The notes: generated from the sequence alone by a model not told the origin. A stretch of DNA of 24,600 nt from an uncultured Pseudomonadota bacterium (GCA_937898635.1 CALEJW010000202.1:1-24600), one strand, 5' to 3'. Positions 8,062 through 16,135 are shown, numbered from the stretch's first letter. Translations and numbers: made by a program.

Positions 8062-9321
8062 TTGAACGCCTTCGCCATCCTCTTCGTCGCCTTCGCGATC
8101 GCCGCCCTCGCCTGGCGGCTCTGGCTCCTCGCCCGCCAGGCGCGCCACGTCGGCCGCCATCGCGACCGCGTGCCCGCCGACTTCGCCGCCGTGGTGCCGC
8201 CCGAGGCGCACGCGAAGGCGGCCGACTACACGCGCGACAAGATCCGGATCGCCGCGCTGGAAACCGTCGCGGTGGACGGCGCGCTCCTCCTCGCCCTGAG
8301 CGTCGGCGGGGGCCTCGCGGCGATCGACGCGCAGTCGCGCGCGCTGCTCGGGGAAGGCTACGCGCGCGAGCTCGCGACGCTCTTCGCCTTCGTCGCCGCG
8401 GGCGCGCTCGCCGCCCTGCCCTTCGACATCTGGCGCACCTTCCGCGTGGAGGCCCGCCACGGCTTCAACCAGACCACGCCCGCCACCTTCGCCGCGGATC
8501 TCGCCAAGGGCATCGCGCTCGGCGTGGCCCTGGGCACGCCGCTGGTGCTCGCCGTGTGCTGGTTCATCGAGGCGACGGGCGCGTGGTGGTGGGTGTGGGC
8601 GTGGTTCGCCTGGGTCGCGTTCACCCTCGTCCTGGTCGCGATCTTCCCGCGCTGGATCGCGCCGCTCTTCAACCGCTTCACGCCGCTCGAGGAGGGCGAG
8701 CTGAGGGCGCGCATCGAGGCGCTCGTCGCCCGCTGCGGCTTCCGCGCCGAGGGGCTCTTCGTCATGGACGGCTCGCGGCGCTCCAGCCACGGCAACGCCT
8801 ACTTCACCGGCTTCGGCCGCGCCAAGCGGATCGTGTTCTTCGACACCCTCGTGGAGCGCCTCACGAAGGGCGAGATCGAGGCGGTGCTCGCCCACGAGCT
8901 CGGCCACTTCGCGCGCGGGCACATCCCGAGGCTCCTCGCGGTCCGCTTCGCGCTCGCCTTCGGGCTCCTCGCGGTCCTCGGGTGGGCGGCCCGCGAGCCC
9001 GCCTTCGCCGCGGCGCTCGGCCTCGCCTCGCCGCCGCCCACGGGAGCGCTCCTCGCGGCCTTCCTGCTGGTGGTGCCCGTCTTCACCTTCCCCTTCCAGC
9101 CGCTCGCGAGCCTGCTGTCGCGCCGGCAGGAATTCGAGGCCGACGAGTTCGCCGCGCGCCACGCGAGCGCCGAGGACCTCGTGAGCGCCCTGGGCAAGCT
9201 CTACCGCGACAACGCGGCGACGCTCACGCCCGACCCGCTGCACTCCCTCGTGTATGATTCCCATCCCCCTGCGGCGCTGCGCATCGCCCACCTGAGGCGC
9301 CTGGCCGCGAAAACCGCCTGA
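8062..9321 (+). CDS. M48-family integral membrane metallopeptidase (Ste24/CAAX-protease-like)
   Basis: The product is a 419-residue membrane zinc protease from the chosen TTG start. The zinc motif HELGH lies at residues 278-282 (HAHELGHFARGH context is LAHELGHFARGH), and the third ligand and support Asp are in EFEAD (E357, D361). Several hydrophobic segments flank them (ILFVAFAIAALAWRLWLLA near the start, and a Trp-rich helix WWWVWAWFAWVAFTLVLVAIFP). The N-terminal Ste24 domain is present (FNQTTPATFAADLAKG). The in-frame ATG at 7999 would add 21 residues unlike the family and leaves only 7 nt to the divergent orn start, so TTG at 8062 is preferred, although no strong ribosome site is seen. 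Substrates are probably membrane proteins. Confidence 0.9.
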   Translation: MNAFAILFVAFAIAALAWRLWLLARQARHVGRHRDRVPADFAAVVPPEAHAKAADYTRDKIRIAALETVAVDGALLLALSVGGGLAAIDAQSRALLGEGYARELATLFAFVAAGALAALPFDIWRTFRVEARHGFNQTTPATFAADLAKGIALGVALGTPLVLAVCWFIEATGAWWWVWAWFAWVAFTLVLVAIFPRWIAPLFNRFTPLEEGELRARIEALVARCGFRAEGLFVMDGSRRSSHGNAYFTGFGRAKRIVFFDTLVERLTKGEIEAVLAHELGHFARGHIPRLLAVRFALAFGLLAVLGWAAREPAFAAALGLASPPPTGALLAAFLLVVPVFTFPFQPLASLLSRRQEFEADEFAARHASAEDLVSALGKLYRDNAATLTPDPLHSLVYDSHPPAALRIAHLRRLAAKTA

Positions 9322-9326
9322 CCGGA

Positions 9327-9671
9327 ATGCCCGTCGACGCCATGAACGATCTCGCCCGCAGGAAGTGCGTACCGTGCGAAGGGGGCGTGGCTCCCCTCGC
9401 CGAGGACCAGGTCGGTCCCCTCCTCAAGGGGCTCGCCGGCTGGGCCCGCGAAGGCAGCGCCATCGCGAAGACCTACCGCTTCGCGAACTACCACCAGACG
9501 ATGGCCTTCGTGAACGCGACCGCGTGGATCTCGCACCGCGAGGACCACCACCCGGACCTCGCCGTCGGCTACAACCAGTGCAAGGTGTCGTACTGGACGC
9601 ACGCCATCGGCGGGCTCTCGGAGAACGACTTCATCTGCGCGGCCAAGATCGACGCGCTCTTCGACCTCTAG
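9327..9671 (+). CDS. phhB: Pterin-4a-carbinolamine dehydratase (4a-hydroxytetrahydrobiopterin dehydratase)
   Basis: A 114-residue protein with the family signature EDHHPDL at residues 72-78, followed by YNQCKVSYWTHAIGGLSEND. It dehydrates 4a-hydroxytetrahydropterin formed by aromatic amino acid hydroxylases, regenerating the pterin cofactor in the cytosol. The N-terminal CVPCEGG is typical of proteobacterial members. No phenylalanine hydroxylase gene is in the window. It begins 5 nt after the protease stop and is followed by rsgA after 20 nt, suggesting one plus-strand transcript. The ATG at 9342 (MNDLARRKC) is an equally plausible start. Confidence 0.92.
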   Translation: MPVDAMNDLARRKCVPCEGGVAPLAEDQVGPLLKGLAGWAREGSAIAKTYRFANYHQTMAFVNATAWISHREDHHPDLAVGYNQCKVSYWTHAIGGLSENDFICAAKIDALFDL

Positions 9672-9691
9672 GACCGGCAGCCGCGCCTTCC

Positions 9692-10618
9692 ATGACGACG
9701 CGGCGCGAACGGGAGCAGCAGGTCGTCGTCGAGGGCCGCGTCGTCGCCGACTTCGGCCGGGACTTCCTGGTCGAGCTCGCCGACCGCCGCCAGATCGTCT
9801 GCACGCGCAAGGGCCGCAAGCAGGACGCGGCCTGCGGGGACTTCGTGGAGGTCCGCCTCACGGGATCCGCCCAGGGATCGATCGAGCGCGTGGGCACCCG
9901 GCGCAACATCCTCTTCCGCTCCGACCAGTGGCGCGAGAAGACGCTGGCCGCCAACGTGGACCAGGCGGTGATCCTCCTCGCGCCGCGCCCGGCCTTCAGC
10001 GAGGCCTTCCTCAACCTGAGCCTCGTGGCCTGCGAGGCCGCGGGCATCCCCGCGATCATCGCCCTGAACAAGTCGGACCTCCCGGAGCACGCCGAGTCGC
10101 GGCGCTCGCTCGCGGCGTGGGAGCGGATCGGCTACACCGTCATCTCCATGTCGGCCAAGTTCGACACCGCGCAGCTCCTGCCGCTGCTGGAGGACAGGAT
10201 CACCCTCCTGGTGGGCCAGAGCGGCATGGGGAAGTCGAGGACGGTGAACGCCCTCGTGATGAACGAGGTCGCGCGCGTGGGCGAGATCTCGGCCTCCCTC
10301 GGGATCGGCACGCACACGACGACCTTCTCGCGCCTGTTCCGGCTCGACCGCGACGCCGCGATCATCGACACGCCGGGCTTCCAGTCCTTCGGGCTCTTCC
10401 ACCTGACCGAGGCGCAGATCGCCGACGCGATGCGCGAGTTCGGCCCCTTCCTCGGCGCCTGCAAGTTCAACGACTGCGCGCATCTCACGGAGCCGGGCTG
10501 CGCGGTCGTGGAGGCCGCGGCGAAGGGCGCCATCTCGGCCGAGCGGCTCTCCTTCTACCAGGTGCTCATCGAGCAGCACCGGGAACTGCACGACCAGCAC
10601 CCCGACTGGTCGCGCTAG
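9692..10618 (+). CDS. rsgA: Small ribosomal subunit biogenesis GTPase RsgA (YjeQ)
   Basis: A 308-residue circularly permuted GTPase that acts in late 30S subunit maturation. Domain order is an OB fold (about 1-85), then the GTPase with motifs in permuted order: G4 NKSD at 126-129, G5 SAK at 154-156, G1 GQSGMGKS at 175-182 and G3 DTPG at 226-229. A C-terminal zinc site follows, with C257, C262, H264 and C270. The residue after the P-loop Ser is Arg (KSRTVN), where Thr or Ser is more usual. Its TAG stop shares a CTAG palindrome with the stop of the convergent amrS gene. Confidence 0.95.
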   Translation: MTTRREREQQVVVEGRVVADFGRDFLVELADRRQIVCTRKGRKQDAACGDFVEVRLTGSAQGSIERVGTRRNILFRSDQWREKTLAANVDQAVILLAPRPAFSEAFLNLSLVACEAAGIPAIIALNKSDLPEHAESRRSLAAWERIGYTVISMSAKFDTAQLLPLLEDRITLLVGQSGMGKSRTVNALVMNEVARVGEISASLGIGTHTTTFSRLFRLDRDAAIIDTPGFQSFGLFHLTEAQIADAMREFGPFLGACKFNDCAHLTEPGCAVVEAAAKGAISAERLSFYQVLIEQHRELHDQHPDWSR

Positions 10619-11727
10619 GCCGCGCCCGCGATCGTGAGCGGGATCCGGCGGGCGCCGAACTGGCGGCGCGGGTCGAAGGCCTCGAAGCGTCCCGGGATCG
10701 CCGTGCCGCAGTCCGGGCACTCGCCGCGGGGCGTGATCCGGTAGCGCTCGATCCGGTACCAGTCGCGCTCCACGAGGCGCCCACCGCAGCCGGGGCAGAA
10801 GGTCGTGCCGCCCTCGCGGTCGTGGACGTTCCCGGTGTAGACGTAGCGAAGCCCCTCGTCGAGGGCGATGCGGCGCGCCCGCTCCAGGGTGGCCGCCGGC
10901 GTGGCCGGGACGTCTCGCATCCGGAAGTCGGGGTGGAAGGCGGTGAAGTGCAGCGGCACGTCGGGGCCCAGCTCGCGCCGGATCCAGCGGCACTGCGCGA
11001 CGGTCTCGGCCTCGGCGTCGTTGTGGCCGGGGATCAGCAGCGTCGTGATCTCCACCCACACGTCCGTCTCGTGGACGAGATAGGCGAGCGTGTCGAGCAC
11101 CGGCGCGAGGTGCGCGCCCGTGAGCTTCACGTAGAAGTCGTCCGTGAAGGCCTTGAGGTCCACGTTGGCCGCGTCCATGCGCGCGAAGAACTCCCGGCGC
11201 GGCTCGGCCCGGATGTAGCCGCCCGTCACCGCCACCGTCGCCACGCCCTCGGCGCGGCAAGCCTCGGCGGTGTCCATCGCGTACTCCGCGAAGATCACCG
11301 GGTCGTTGTAGGTGAAGGCCACGCTCCTCGCCCCCGCCTCGCGCGCCGCCCGGGCGATCTGCGCGGGCGAGGCCGCGTCCATCATCCGGTCCATGTCGCG
11401 CGACTTCGAGATGTCCCAGTTCTGGCAGAACTTGCACGCGAGGTTGCAGCCCGCCGTGCCGAAGGAGAGCACCGAGGTCCCCGGGAGGAAATGGTGGAGC
11501 GGCTTCTTCTCGATGGGATCCAGGCAGAAGCCGGAGGAGCGCCCGTAGGTCGTGAGCACCATCGCGTCGCCCGAGCGCGCGCGCACGAAGCAGGCGCCGC
11601 GCTGGCCCTCGTGCAGGCGGCAGTCGCGCGGGCAGAGGTCGCACTGGATCCGCCCGTCGGCGAGCCCGTGCCACCAGCGCGCGGGATGGTGCGAGCCTTC
11701 GACGGGCTCAGGATGCCGGGCGGTCAT
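10615..11727 (-). CDS. amrS: AmmeMemoRadiSam system radical SAM enzyme (AmrS)
   Basis: A 370-residue radical SAM protein. The 4Fe-4S motif CNLACKFC (C94, C98, C101) has the standard CxxxCxxC spacing. Cysteine pairs also occur at the N-terminus (CDLCPRDC) and in a C-terminal zinc-ribbon-like region (CPGC at 311-314, CPDC at 337-340). Stretches FLPGTSVLSFGTAGCN, SVAFTYNDPVIFAEYA and VEITTLLIPGHND are typical of AmrS/PflA-like members. The family regularly occurs with Memo and AMMECR1 genes; its reaction is not established. The ATG overlaps the amrA end by 20 nt, with a GGAG site 10 nt upstream. Residues 4-14 come from a REP-like repeat and are not family sequence. Confidence 0.92.
   Translation of the reverse strand: MTARHPEPVEGSHHPARWWHGLADGRIQCDLCPRDCRLHEGQRGACFVRARSGDAMVLTTYGRSSGFCLDPIEKKPLHHFLPGTSVLSFGTAGCNLACKFCQNWDISKSRDMDRMMDAASPAQIARAAREAGARSVAFTYNDPVIFAEYAMDTAEACRAEGVATVAVTGGYIRAEPRREFFARMDAANVDLKAFTDDFYVKLTGAHLAPVLDTLAYLVHETDVWVEITTLLIPGHNDAEAETVAQCRWIRRELGPDVPLHFTAFHPDFRMRDVPATPAATLERARRIALDEGLRYVYTGNVHDREGGTTFCPGCGGRLVERDWYRIERYRITPRGECPDCGTAIPGRFEAFDPRRQFGARRIPLTIAGAA
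11696..11715. repeat. REP-like repeat core at the amrA/amrS junction
   Basis: The 20-nt string ccttcgacgggctcaggatg matches, from memory, a dispersed repeat seen in many GC-rich proteobacteria whose reverse strand reads CATCCTGAGCCCGTCGAAGG and translates as HPEPVEG. Here it supplies the TGA stop of amrA (within CCTGAG) and encodes HPEPVEG at residues 5-11 of AmrS. I see no second copy in this window, so its repeat status depends on the rest of the genome. Confidence 0.6.
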
Positions 11728-12271
11728 CGAGGTATTTCTCCACGGTGTAGCGGGTGAGCCGGATCGCCGGGTCCCAGAAGCGCGCCGGCAGCTCGGCCTT
11801 GTGGCGCAGCGCCGCGAGGAACTCGACGGGGTCGGGCAGGTTCTCCCAGACCTGCGGCAGGAAAGTGGCCGCCCTGCCCCTGTACTCCAGGTAGATCCCG
11901 TCCACGCCGGGGCGAAGGCGCGCGGCCGCGTCCGACTCGCTCGCCGCCTCGAAGGGCGTGCGCGGCGAGAGCAGGGAGACCTCCACGAGCACCTCCGCGA
12001 ACTCGACCCGCGACAGCGGCGCGAAGCGCGGATCGGAGAACGCCGCGGCCCGGGCATTCGCGGCGACGTCCACGCCGAGCGGCCGGCGCGGGTCCACCGA
12101 GCCGATGCAGCCCCGCAGGTCCCCGGCCAGCCGCAGCGTCACGAAGGTCGCCGCGGGTTCGGCGAGCCAGGGCTCGCCTCGTTCGAGGGCCCGGTCGAGG
12201 CCGAGCGCTTCGCCGATCGACTCGCGCGCGATCGACACGAGCACCCTGCCCCGCTCCTCGCGCTCAAGCAT
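11708..12271 (-). CDS. amrA: AMMECR1-domain protein (AmmeMemoRadiSam system protein A)
   Basis: A 187-residue protein of the AMMECR1 family. The invariant LRGCIGS motif is present at about residues 51-57, followed by the conserved FSDPRFAPL segment, VEVSLLSPRTPF, and the C-terminal LPQVWENLPDPVEFLAALRHKAELP. The family's activity is unknown; the exposed Cys of RGCIG has been suggested as an active-site residue. It overlaps the upstream Memo gene by 8 nt and the downstream amrS by 20 nt, so all three are likely translationally coupled. A GGAGG site lies 7 nt before the ATG. The natural C-terminus may have been altered by the REP-like repeat that provides its stop. Confidence 0.93.
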   Translation of the reverse strand: MLEREERGRVLVSIARESIGEALGLDRALERGEPWLAEPAATFVTLRLAGDLRGCIGSVDPRRPLGVDVAANARAAAFSDPRFAPLSRVEFAEVLVEVSLLSPRTPFEAASESDAAARLRPGVDGIYLEYRGRAATFLPQVWENLPDPVEFLAALRHKAELPARFWDPAIRLTRYTVEKYLDDRPAS

Positions 12272-13079
12272 GGCGCGCCTCCCCCGCCTCGCGCAGCGCG
12301 AAGGCGCCGTAGCCGACCACCTGGCCGCGCCCGCCGGCCGTGTCCCCGGAATTCCTCAGGTCCAGCAGCTCGATTTCGAGGCCGCGCCGCCGCGCCGCCA
12401 CGAGCAGGCCGTTCACCGGGGCCGCGCCGCAGGCGTCCTCGGGCTCGAGCCCCGGCGCCATCGCGAGGATCGCCGAGGCGGTCGCGCGATCGCGTTCGCG
12501 CGCCGCGTCATAGGGAAGGAAGTGCGACAGGTCGGTGCTCGCGACGACGAGCGTCTCGTCGCCGCCCCAGACTTCCTCGAGGAGCGCGGCCATCTGCGCC
12601 GGTGTGGCGCCGCCCACGACCACGGGCACCAGGCGAAAGTCGCCGAGCACGGCCTGCAGGAACGGCAGGTGCACCTCGAGCGAGTGCTCCAGCGCGTGGG
12701 CGGGATCGCTCGTCTCGACGAAGGGCAGCCGGCGAAGGCGCTCGAGCGCCTCCCCGTCGAGCGCGATGGTGCCGAGCGGCGTGGCGAACGCGCCCACCCC
12801 GGGCACCGCGGCGCCCCGGACGGCCACGCGGTGCGCCGGCCCCGCGAGCACCACGCGCGAGATGCGGCCCCGCAGCGGGGCGACCCTGGCGTAGGCGCTG
12901 GCGGCGACGGGCCCCGAGTAGATGTATCCGGCGTGGGGCGCGATGATCGCCTTCGGGGCCCTTTCCCCCGGCCGGGGCGAGGGCGCCGCGCGAAGGCGCT
13001 CGCCCACCTCCGCGGCGAGCCTCTCGGCATCGCCGGGGTAGAAAGCCCCCGCCACGGCGGCGGGGCGTATCCGCGTCAT
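12264..13079 (-). CDS. amrB: MEMO1-family protein (AmmeMemoRadiSam system protein B)
   Basis: A 271-residue Memo-family protein with a fold related to extradiol dioxygenases. Residues matching the metal-site region of human MEMO1 are visible: APHAGYIYSG (first His), GPAHRVAV (second His), STDLSHFLPY (third His) and DACGAAPVNGLL (Cys). The ATG at 13079 is preferred over one five codons upstream because GGAGG stands 6 nt before it and MTRIRPAAVAGAFYPG is the usual family start. It is the first gene of the AmmeMemoRadiSam operon. Human MEMO1 has been linked to metal binding and redox; the bacterial role is not known. Confidence 0.93.
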   Translation of the reverse strand: MTRIRPAAVAGAFYPGDAERLAAEVGERLRAAPSPRPGERAPKAIIAPHAGYIYSGPVAASAYARVAPLRGRISRVVLAGPAHRVAVRGAAVPGVGAFATPLGTIALDGEALERLRRLPFVETSDPAHALEHSLEVHLPFLQAVLGDFRLVPVVVGGATPAQMAALLEEVWGGDETLVVASTDLSHFLPYDAARERDRATASAILAMAPGLEPEDACGAAPVNGLLVAARRRGLEIELLDLRNSGDTAGGRGQVVGYGAFALREAGEARHA

Positions 13080-13112
13080 CGCGCACCTCCGCATGCAACG
13101 CGAGATGCGGTC

Positions 13113-13121
13113 AGGTTAGCA
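13113..13121 (-). promoter_or_regulatory. Putative extended -10 promoter for the AmmeMemoRadiSam operon
   Basis: On the minus strand TGCTAACCT contains the TGn extension and a -10-like TAACCT hexamer 33 nt upstream of the amrB start. The fit to TATAAT is partial. The same TGCTA pattern recurs upstream of tctC and metG in this window, which gives it some weight. Confidence 0.35.
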
Positions 13122-13130
13122 CTTCTGCAA

Positions 13131-13147
13131 GGGGCCTGGCGGGCCCC
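13131..13147 (-). terminator. Weak hairpin downstream of tctA
   Basis: GGGGCC and GGCCCC form a 6-bp perfect stem around a 5-nt loop, starting 5 nt after the tctA stop. On the minus-strand transcript it is followed by TTGCAG rather than a U run, so termination would be weak or Rho-assisted. It separates the tct operon from the amrB promoter region. Confidence 0.35.
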
Positions 13148-13152
13148 GGCCT

Positions 13153-14649
13153 TCAGGCGCTCCCGCGTCGCGCGGCGAAGCGGCGCCAAAGCCACGGCAG
13201 GAGGATCACGGCCACGGCCAGGGCGAGGAGGCCCGCCGAGATCGGGTGCGTGATGAAGATCCGCGGGTCGCCCTGGCTTATCGCGAGTGCCCGGCGCATC
13301 TGCTCCTCGGCGAGGGGACCGAGGATCATGCCCACGACCACGGGCGCCGCCGGGAAGCCGAAGCGGCGCATGAGGAAGCCCACGATGCCCACGCCGTAGA
13401 GCAGGAACACGTCGAAGGGCGACTGGCGCATGCCGTACACGCCCATGGTCGCGAAGACGAGGATGCCGGCGTAGAGCTGCGGCTTCGGGATCGCGAGGAG
13501 CTTCACCCACAGGCCGACCAGCGGGAGGTTCAGCACCAGGAGCATCGCGTTGCCGACGTAGAAGCTCGCGATGAGGCCCCAGACGAGCGCGGCGTTGGCC
13601 TCGAAGAGCAGCGGGCCCGGCTGCAGCCCGTACTGCTGGAAGGCGGAAAGCATGATCGCGGCGGTGGCGGAGGTCGGCAGCCCCAGCGTGAGGAGAGGCA
13701 CCATCGTCCCGGTGGAGGACGCGTTGTTCGCGGCCTCGGGGCCGGCCACGCCCTCGATCGCGCCCTGGCCGAACTCCTCGGGATTGCGGGCGAGCTTCTT
13801 CTCGATCGCGTAGGAGAGGAAGGTCGGGATCTCCGCGCCGCCGGCCGGGATCGAGCCGAAGGGAAAGCCGATGAGCGTGCCGCGGATCCACGGCTTCCAC
13901 GAGCGCTTCCAGTCCTCGGCGCGCATCCAGATGGACCCGGTGATCGCCTCGAGCTTCTCCTGCACCTGGTTCATCTTCGAGGCGAAGTAGATGGTCTCGC
14001 CCACGGCGAAGAGACCCACGGCGATCGTGACGACCTCGATGCCGTCGAGGAGCTGCGGCACCCCGAAGGCGAAGCGCGCCTGCCCCGTCTGGTTGTCGAT
14101 GCCGACGAGCCCGATCGCGAGCCCCAGGAAGAGGCTCGTGATGCCCCGCAGCGTCGAGTCGCCGAGCACCGAGGACACGGTGGTGAAGGCGACGATCATC
14201 AGCGCGAAGTATTCCGGCGGGCCGAACTTCAGGCCCAGCTCCACCACGAGCGGCGACAGGAAGGTGAGGCCGATGGTGGCGATCGTGCCGGCCACGAAGG
14301 AGCCGATGGCGCTCGTGGCGAGCGCCGGCCCGGCGCGCCCGCGGCGGGCCATCTGGTTGCCCTCGAGCGCCGTGACGATGGTGGCGCTCTCCCCCGGGGT
14401 GTTCAGCAGGATGGAAGTCGTCGAGCCGCCGTACATCGCGCCGTAATAGACGCCGGCGAACATGATGAGCGCGCCGCTCGCGTCGACCTTCGTGGTGATC
14501 GGCAGCAGGAGCGCGATGGTGACGGCCGGACCCACGCCCGGCAGGACGCCGACGGCCGTGCCCAGCGTGACGCCGACCAGCGCCCAGAGGAGGTTCTGCG
14601 CCGTGAGCGCGATCGCGAAGCCGTCGAGGAGCTGTGCCCAGACGTCCAT
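13153..14649 (-). CDS. tctA: Tripartite tricarboxylate transporter large permease TctA
   Basis: A 498-residue, highly hydrophobic inner-membrane protein of the usual TctA length (~500). The N-terminus MDVWAQLLDGFAIALTAQNLLWALVGVTLGT leads to the conserved GTAVGVLPGVGPAVTIALLLP. MFAGVYYGAMYGGSTTSILLNTPGE is the best family signature, and a second copy of the Gly/Pro-rich pattern occurs at FGSIPAGGAEIPTFLSYAIEKK. Its ATG directly abuts the tctB stop with no gap. Together with TctB and TctC it forms a cation-coupled importer for citrate-type or other carboxylates; the actual substrate cannot be read from sequence. Confidence 0.95.
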   Translation of the reverse strand: MDVWAQLLDGFAIALTAQNLLWALVGVTLGTAVGVLPGVGPAVTIALLLPITTKVDASGALIMFAGVYYGAMYGGSTTSILLNTPGESATIVTALEGNQMARRGRAGPALATSAIGSFVAGTIATIGLTFLSPLVVELGLKFGPPEYFALMIVAFTTVSSVLGDSTLRGITSLFLGLAIGLVGIDNQTGQARFAFGVPQLLDGIEVVTIAVGLFAVGETIYFASKMNQVQEKLEAITGSIWMRAEDWKRSWKPWIRGTLIGFPFGSIPAGGAEIPTFLSYAIEKKLARNPEEFGQGAIEGVAGPEAANNASSTGTMVPLLTLGLPTSATAAIMLSAFQQYGLQPGPLLFEANAALVWGLIASFYVGNAMLLVLNLPLVGLWVKLLAIPKPQLYAGILVFATMGVYGMRQSPFDVFLLYGVGIVGFLMRRFGFPAAPVVVGMILGPLAEEQMRRALAISQGDPRIFITHPISAGLLALAVAVILLPWLWRRFAARRGSA

Positions 14650-15135
14650 CTAGGGCAGGATCCCGCGCAGCACGCCGGCGGGCAGCGTGAGCCCCAGGGC
14701 GTAGTTGAAGACCCCGAAGATGAAGGCCCCGAGCGCGAGGCCCACCAGGGCGTTGGAAAGCCAGCGCCGGCTCGCGAAGCTGCGCGCCACGGCCGCGAAG
14801 AGCAGCGTCGAGGCGAGGATGAAGCCTGCGCGCTCGACCAGCAGCCCGTAGAGGATGATGCCGCCGGTGATCCAGGCGAAGGCGCCCCAGTCCATCGGGA
14901 GATGGACCTCGGCCTCCTCGTCGATGCCGCGGAAGCCTCCCGTCAGGGCCTCGCGCAGGAGGAGCGCGCCGAGCGCGAGGAGCGCCCCGCCCACGATCCG
15001 CGGCACGACGCCGGGCCCGACCTGCGCGTAGCCGCCGCCCGTGGAGAGGTCCCACGCGCCCGCGAGCACCAGCGCGCCCAGCACGAGCACGCCGGCGGAC
15101 ACCGCGATCTGCCCCTTCGGGCGTGGCTGCGCCAT
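14650..15135 (-). CDS. tctB: Tripartite tricarboxylate transporter small permease TctB
   Basis: A 161-residue membrane protein with about four hydrophobic segments: near residues 9-26 (IAVSAGVLVLGALVLAGA), 44-60, 83-105 and 125-150. The layout GGGYAQVGPGVVPRIVGGALLALGALLL is typical of TctB. Its stop codon touches the tctA ATG and it begins 34 nt after the tctC stop. It is the small integral partner of TctA; sequence conservation in this family is low, so the call rests on topology and position. Confidence 0.9.
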   Translation of the reverse strand: MAQPRPKGQIAVSAGVLVLGALVLAGAWDLSTGGGYAQVGPGVVPRIVGGALLALGALLLREALTGGFRGIDEEAEVHLPMDWGAFAWITGGIILYGLLVERAGFILASTLLFAAVARSFASRRWLSNALVGLALGAFIFGVFNYALGLTLPAGVLRGILP

Positions 15136-15169
15136 CGGGCGACGGCGCCCGGCTTCCCGGGCGTTCGCC

Positions 15170-16135
15170 TTACTTCTTGCCGAGGTTGAGCCCGGCGAGG
15201 ATCTCGCCGATGCGCTTCGTCTCGGCCTGGATGAAGGCCCCGTACGAGTCGCCCGGCAGCCAGAAGGCCGTCCAGTCCTGGCGCTTGAGCGTCTCCTCCC
15301 AGGACTTGTTCTTCGTGGCCGCCTCGACCGCCGCGACCAGCGCCGCCTGCTGTTCCTTGGTGATGCCGGGCGCGCCGAAGATGCCGCGCCAGTTGGCGAG
15401 CTCGACGTTGAAGCCCTGCTCCTTCAGGGTGGGGATGTTGCCGACGCGGGTGGCCGACGAGACGCCCAGGGCGCGCATCTTCCCGGACTGGATGTGCTGC
15501 GCGAACTCCGACACGCCCGAGATGCCCGCCGAGACGTGGCCGCCGATGATCGCCGCCACCGCCTCCCCGCCGCCCTTGAAGGGCACGTAGTTCACCTTGC
15601 CCGGCTCGACGCCCACTTCCTTGGCGAGAAGCCCCGCGAGGATGTGGTCGGTGCCGCCCGCGCTCCCGCCGCCCCAGGAGATGCTGCCGGGGTCGGCCTT
15701 GAAGCGCGCCATCAGGTCCTTCATGTCCTTCACGGGGGACGAGGCCGGCACGACGATCACCTCGTACTCCGAGGTGAGGCGGGCGATGGGCGTCACCTGT
15801 TCCAGGGTCACGGCCGACTTGTTCTGGATCGTGCCGCCGATCATCACCATGCCGCCCATCATGAGCGCGTTGGGGTCGCCCTTCGAGGCGCTCACGAACT
15901 GGGCGAGCCCGATGGCGCCGGCGGCGCCGCCCTTGTTGTCGTACTGGACGTTCTTCACGGAGCCCGCGGCGAGCATGGCCTTGCCGAGCTCGCGGCCGGT
16001 GGTGTCCCAGCCGCCGCCCGGGTTGGCGGGGATCATCATCTTGATGCTGTCGATCGCGATCGCCGATCCGGCGAAGGCGACGCCGGCGGCGAGCGTGGCG
16101 GCGCGAAGGAGCGCGTGGGGAAAGAGTCGGGACAT
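15170..16135 (-). CDS. tctC: Tripartite tricarboxylate transporter substrate-binding protein TctC
   Basis: A 321-residue periplasmic binding protein of the Bug/TctC family. Residues 1-25 (MSRLFPHALLRAATLAAGVAF onward, ending AIA) are a Sec signal peptide. The mature part shows IKMMIPANPGGGWDTTGRELG, the canonical ligand-loop region, and GGGSAGGTDHILAG. The start at 16135 is supported by GAGGAG 7 nt upstream; an in-frame start at 16228 would precede the promoter and lacks such a site. It is the first gene of the tctCBA operon and determines substrate choice, which is not predictable here. Betaproteobacteria typically carry many paralogues of this protein. Confidence 0.93.
   Translation of the reverse strand: MSRLFPHALLRAATLAAGVAFAGSAIAIDSIKMMIPANPGGGWDTTGRELGKAMLAAGSVKNVQYDNKGGAAGAIGLAQFVSASKGDPNALMMGGMVMIGGTIQNKSAVTLEQVTPIARLTSEYEVIVVPASSPVKDMKDLMARFKADPGSISWGGGSAGGTDHILAGLLAKEVGVEPGKVNYVPFKGGGEAVAAIIGGHVSAGISGVSEFAQHIQSGKMRALGVSSATRVGNIPTLKEQGFNVELANWRGIFGAPGITKEQQAALVAAVEAATKNKSWEETLKRQDWTAFWLPGDSYGAFIQAETKRIGEILAGLNLGKK

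Noticed and set aside
9668..11674. A 668-codon minus-strand frame across rsgA and amrS
   Set aside because: Out of frame with amrS and antisense to rsgA; low-complexity Arg/Ala/Gly composition and no family motifs.
10615..12057. Longer amrS of 480 residues
   Set aside because: The extra 110 residues are an Arg/Ser-rich shadow of amrA; the ATG at 11727 with GGAG upstream fits the family length.
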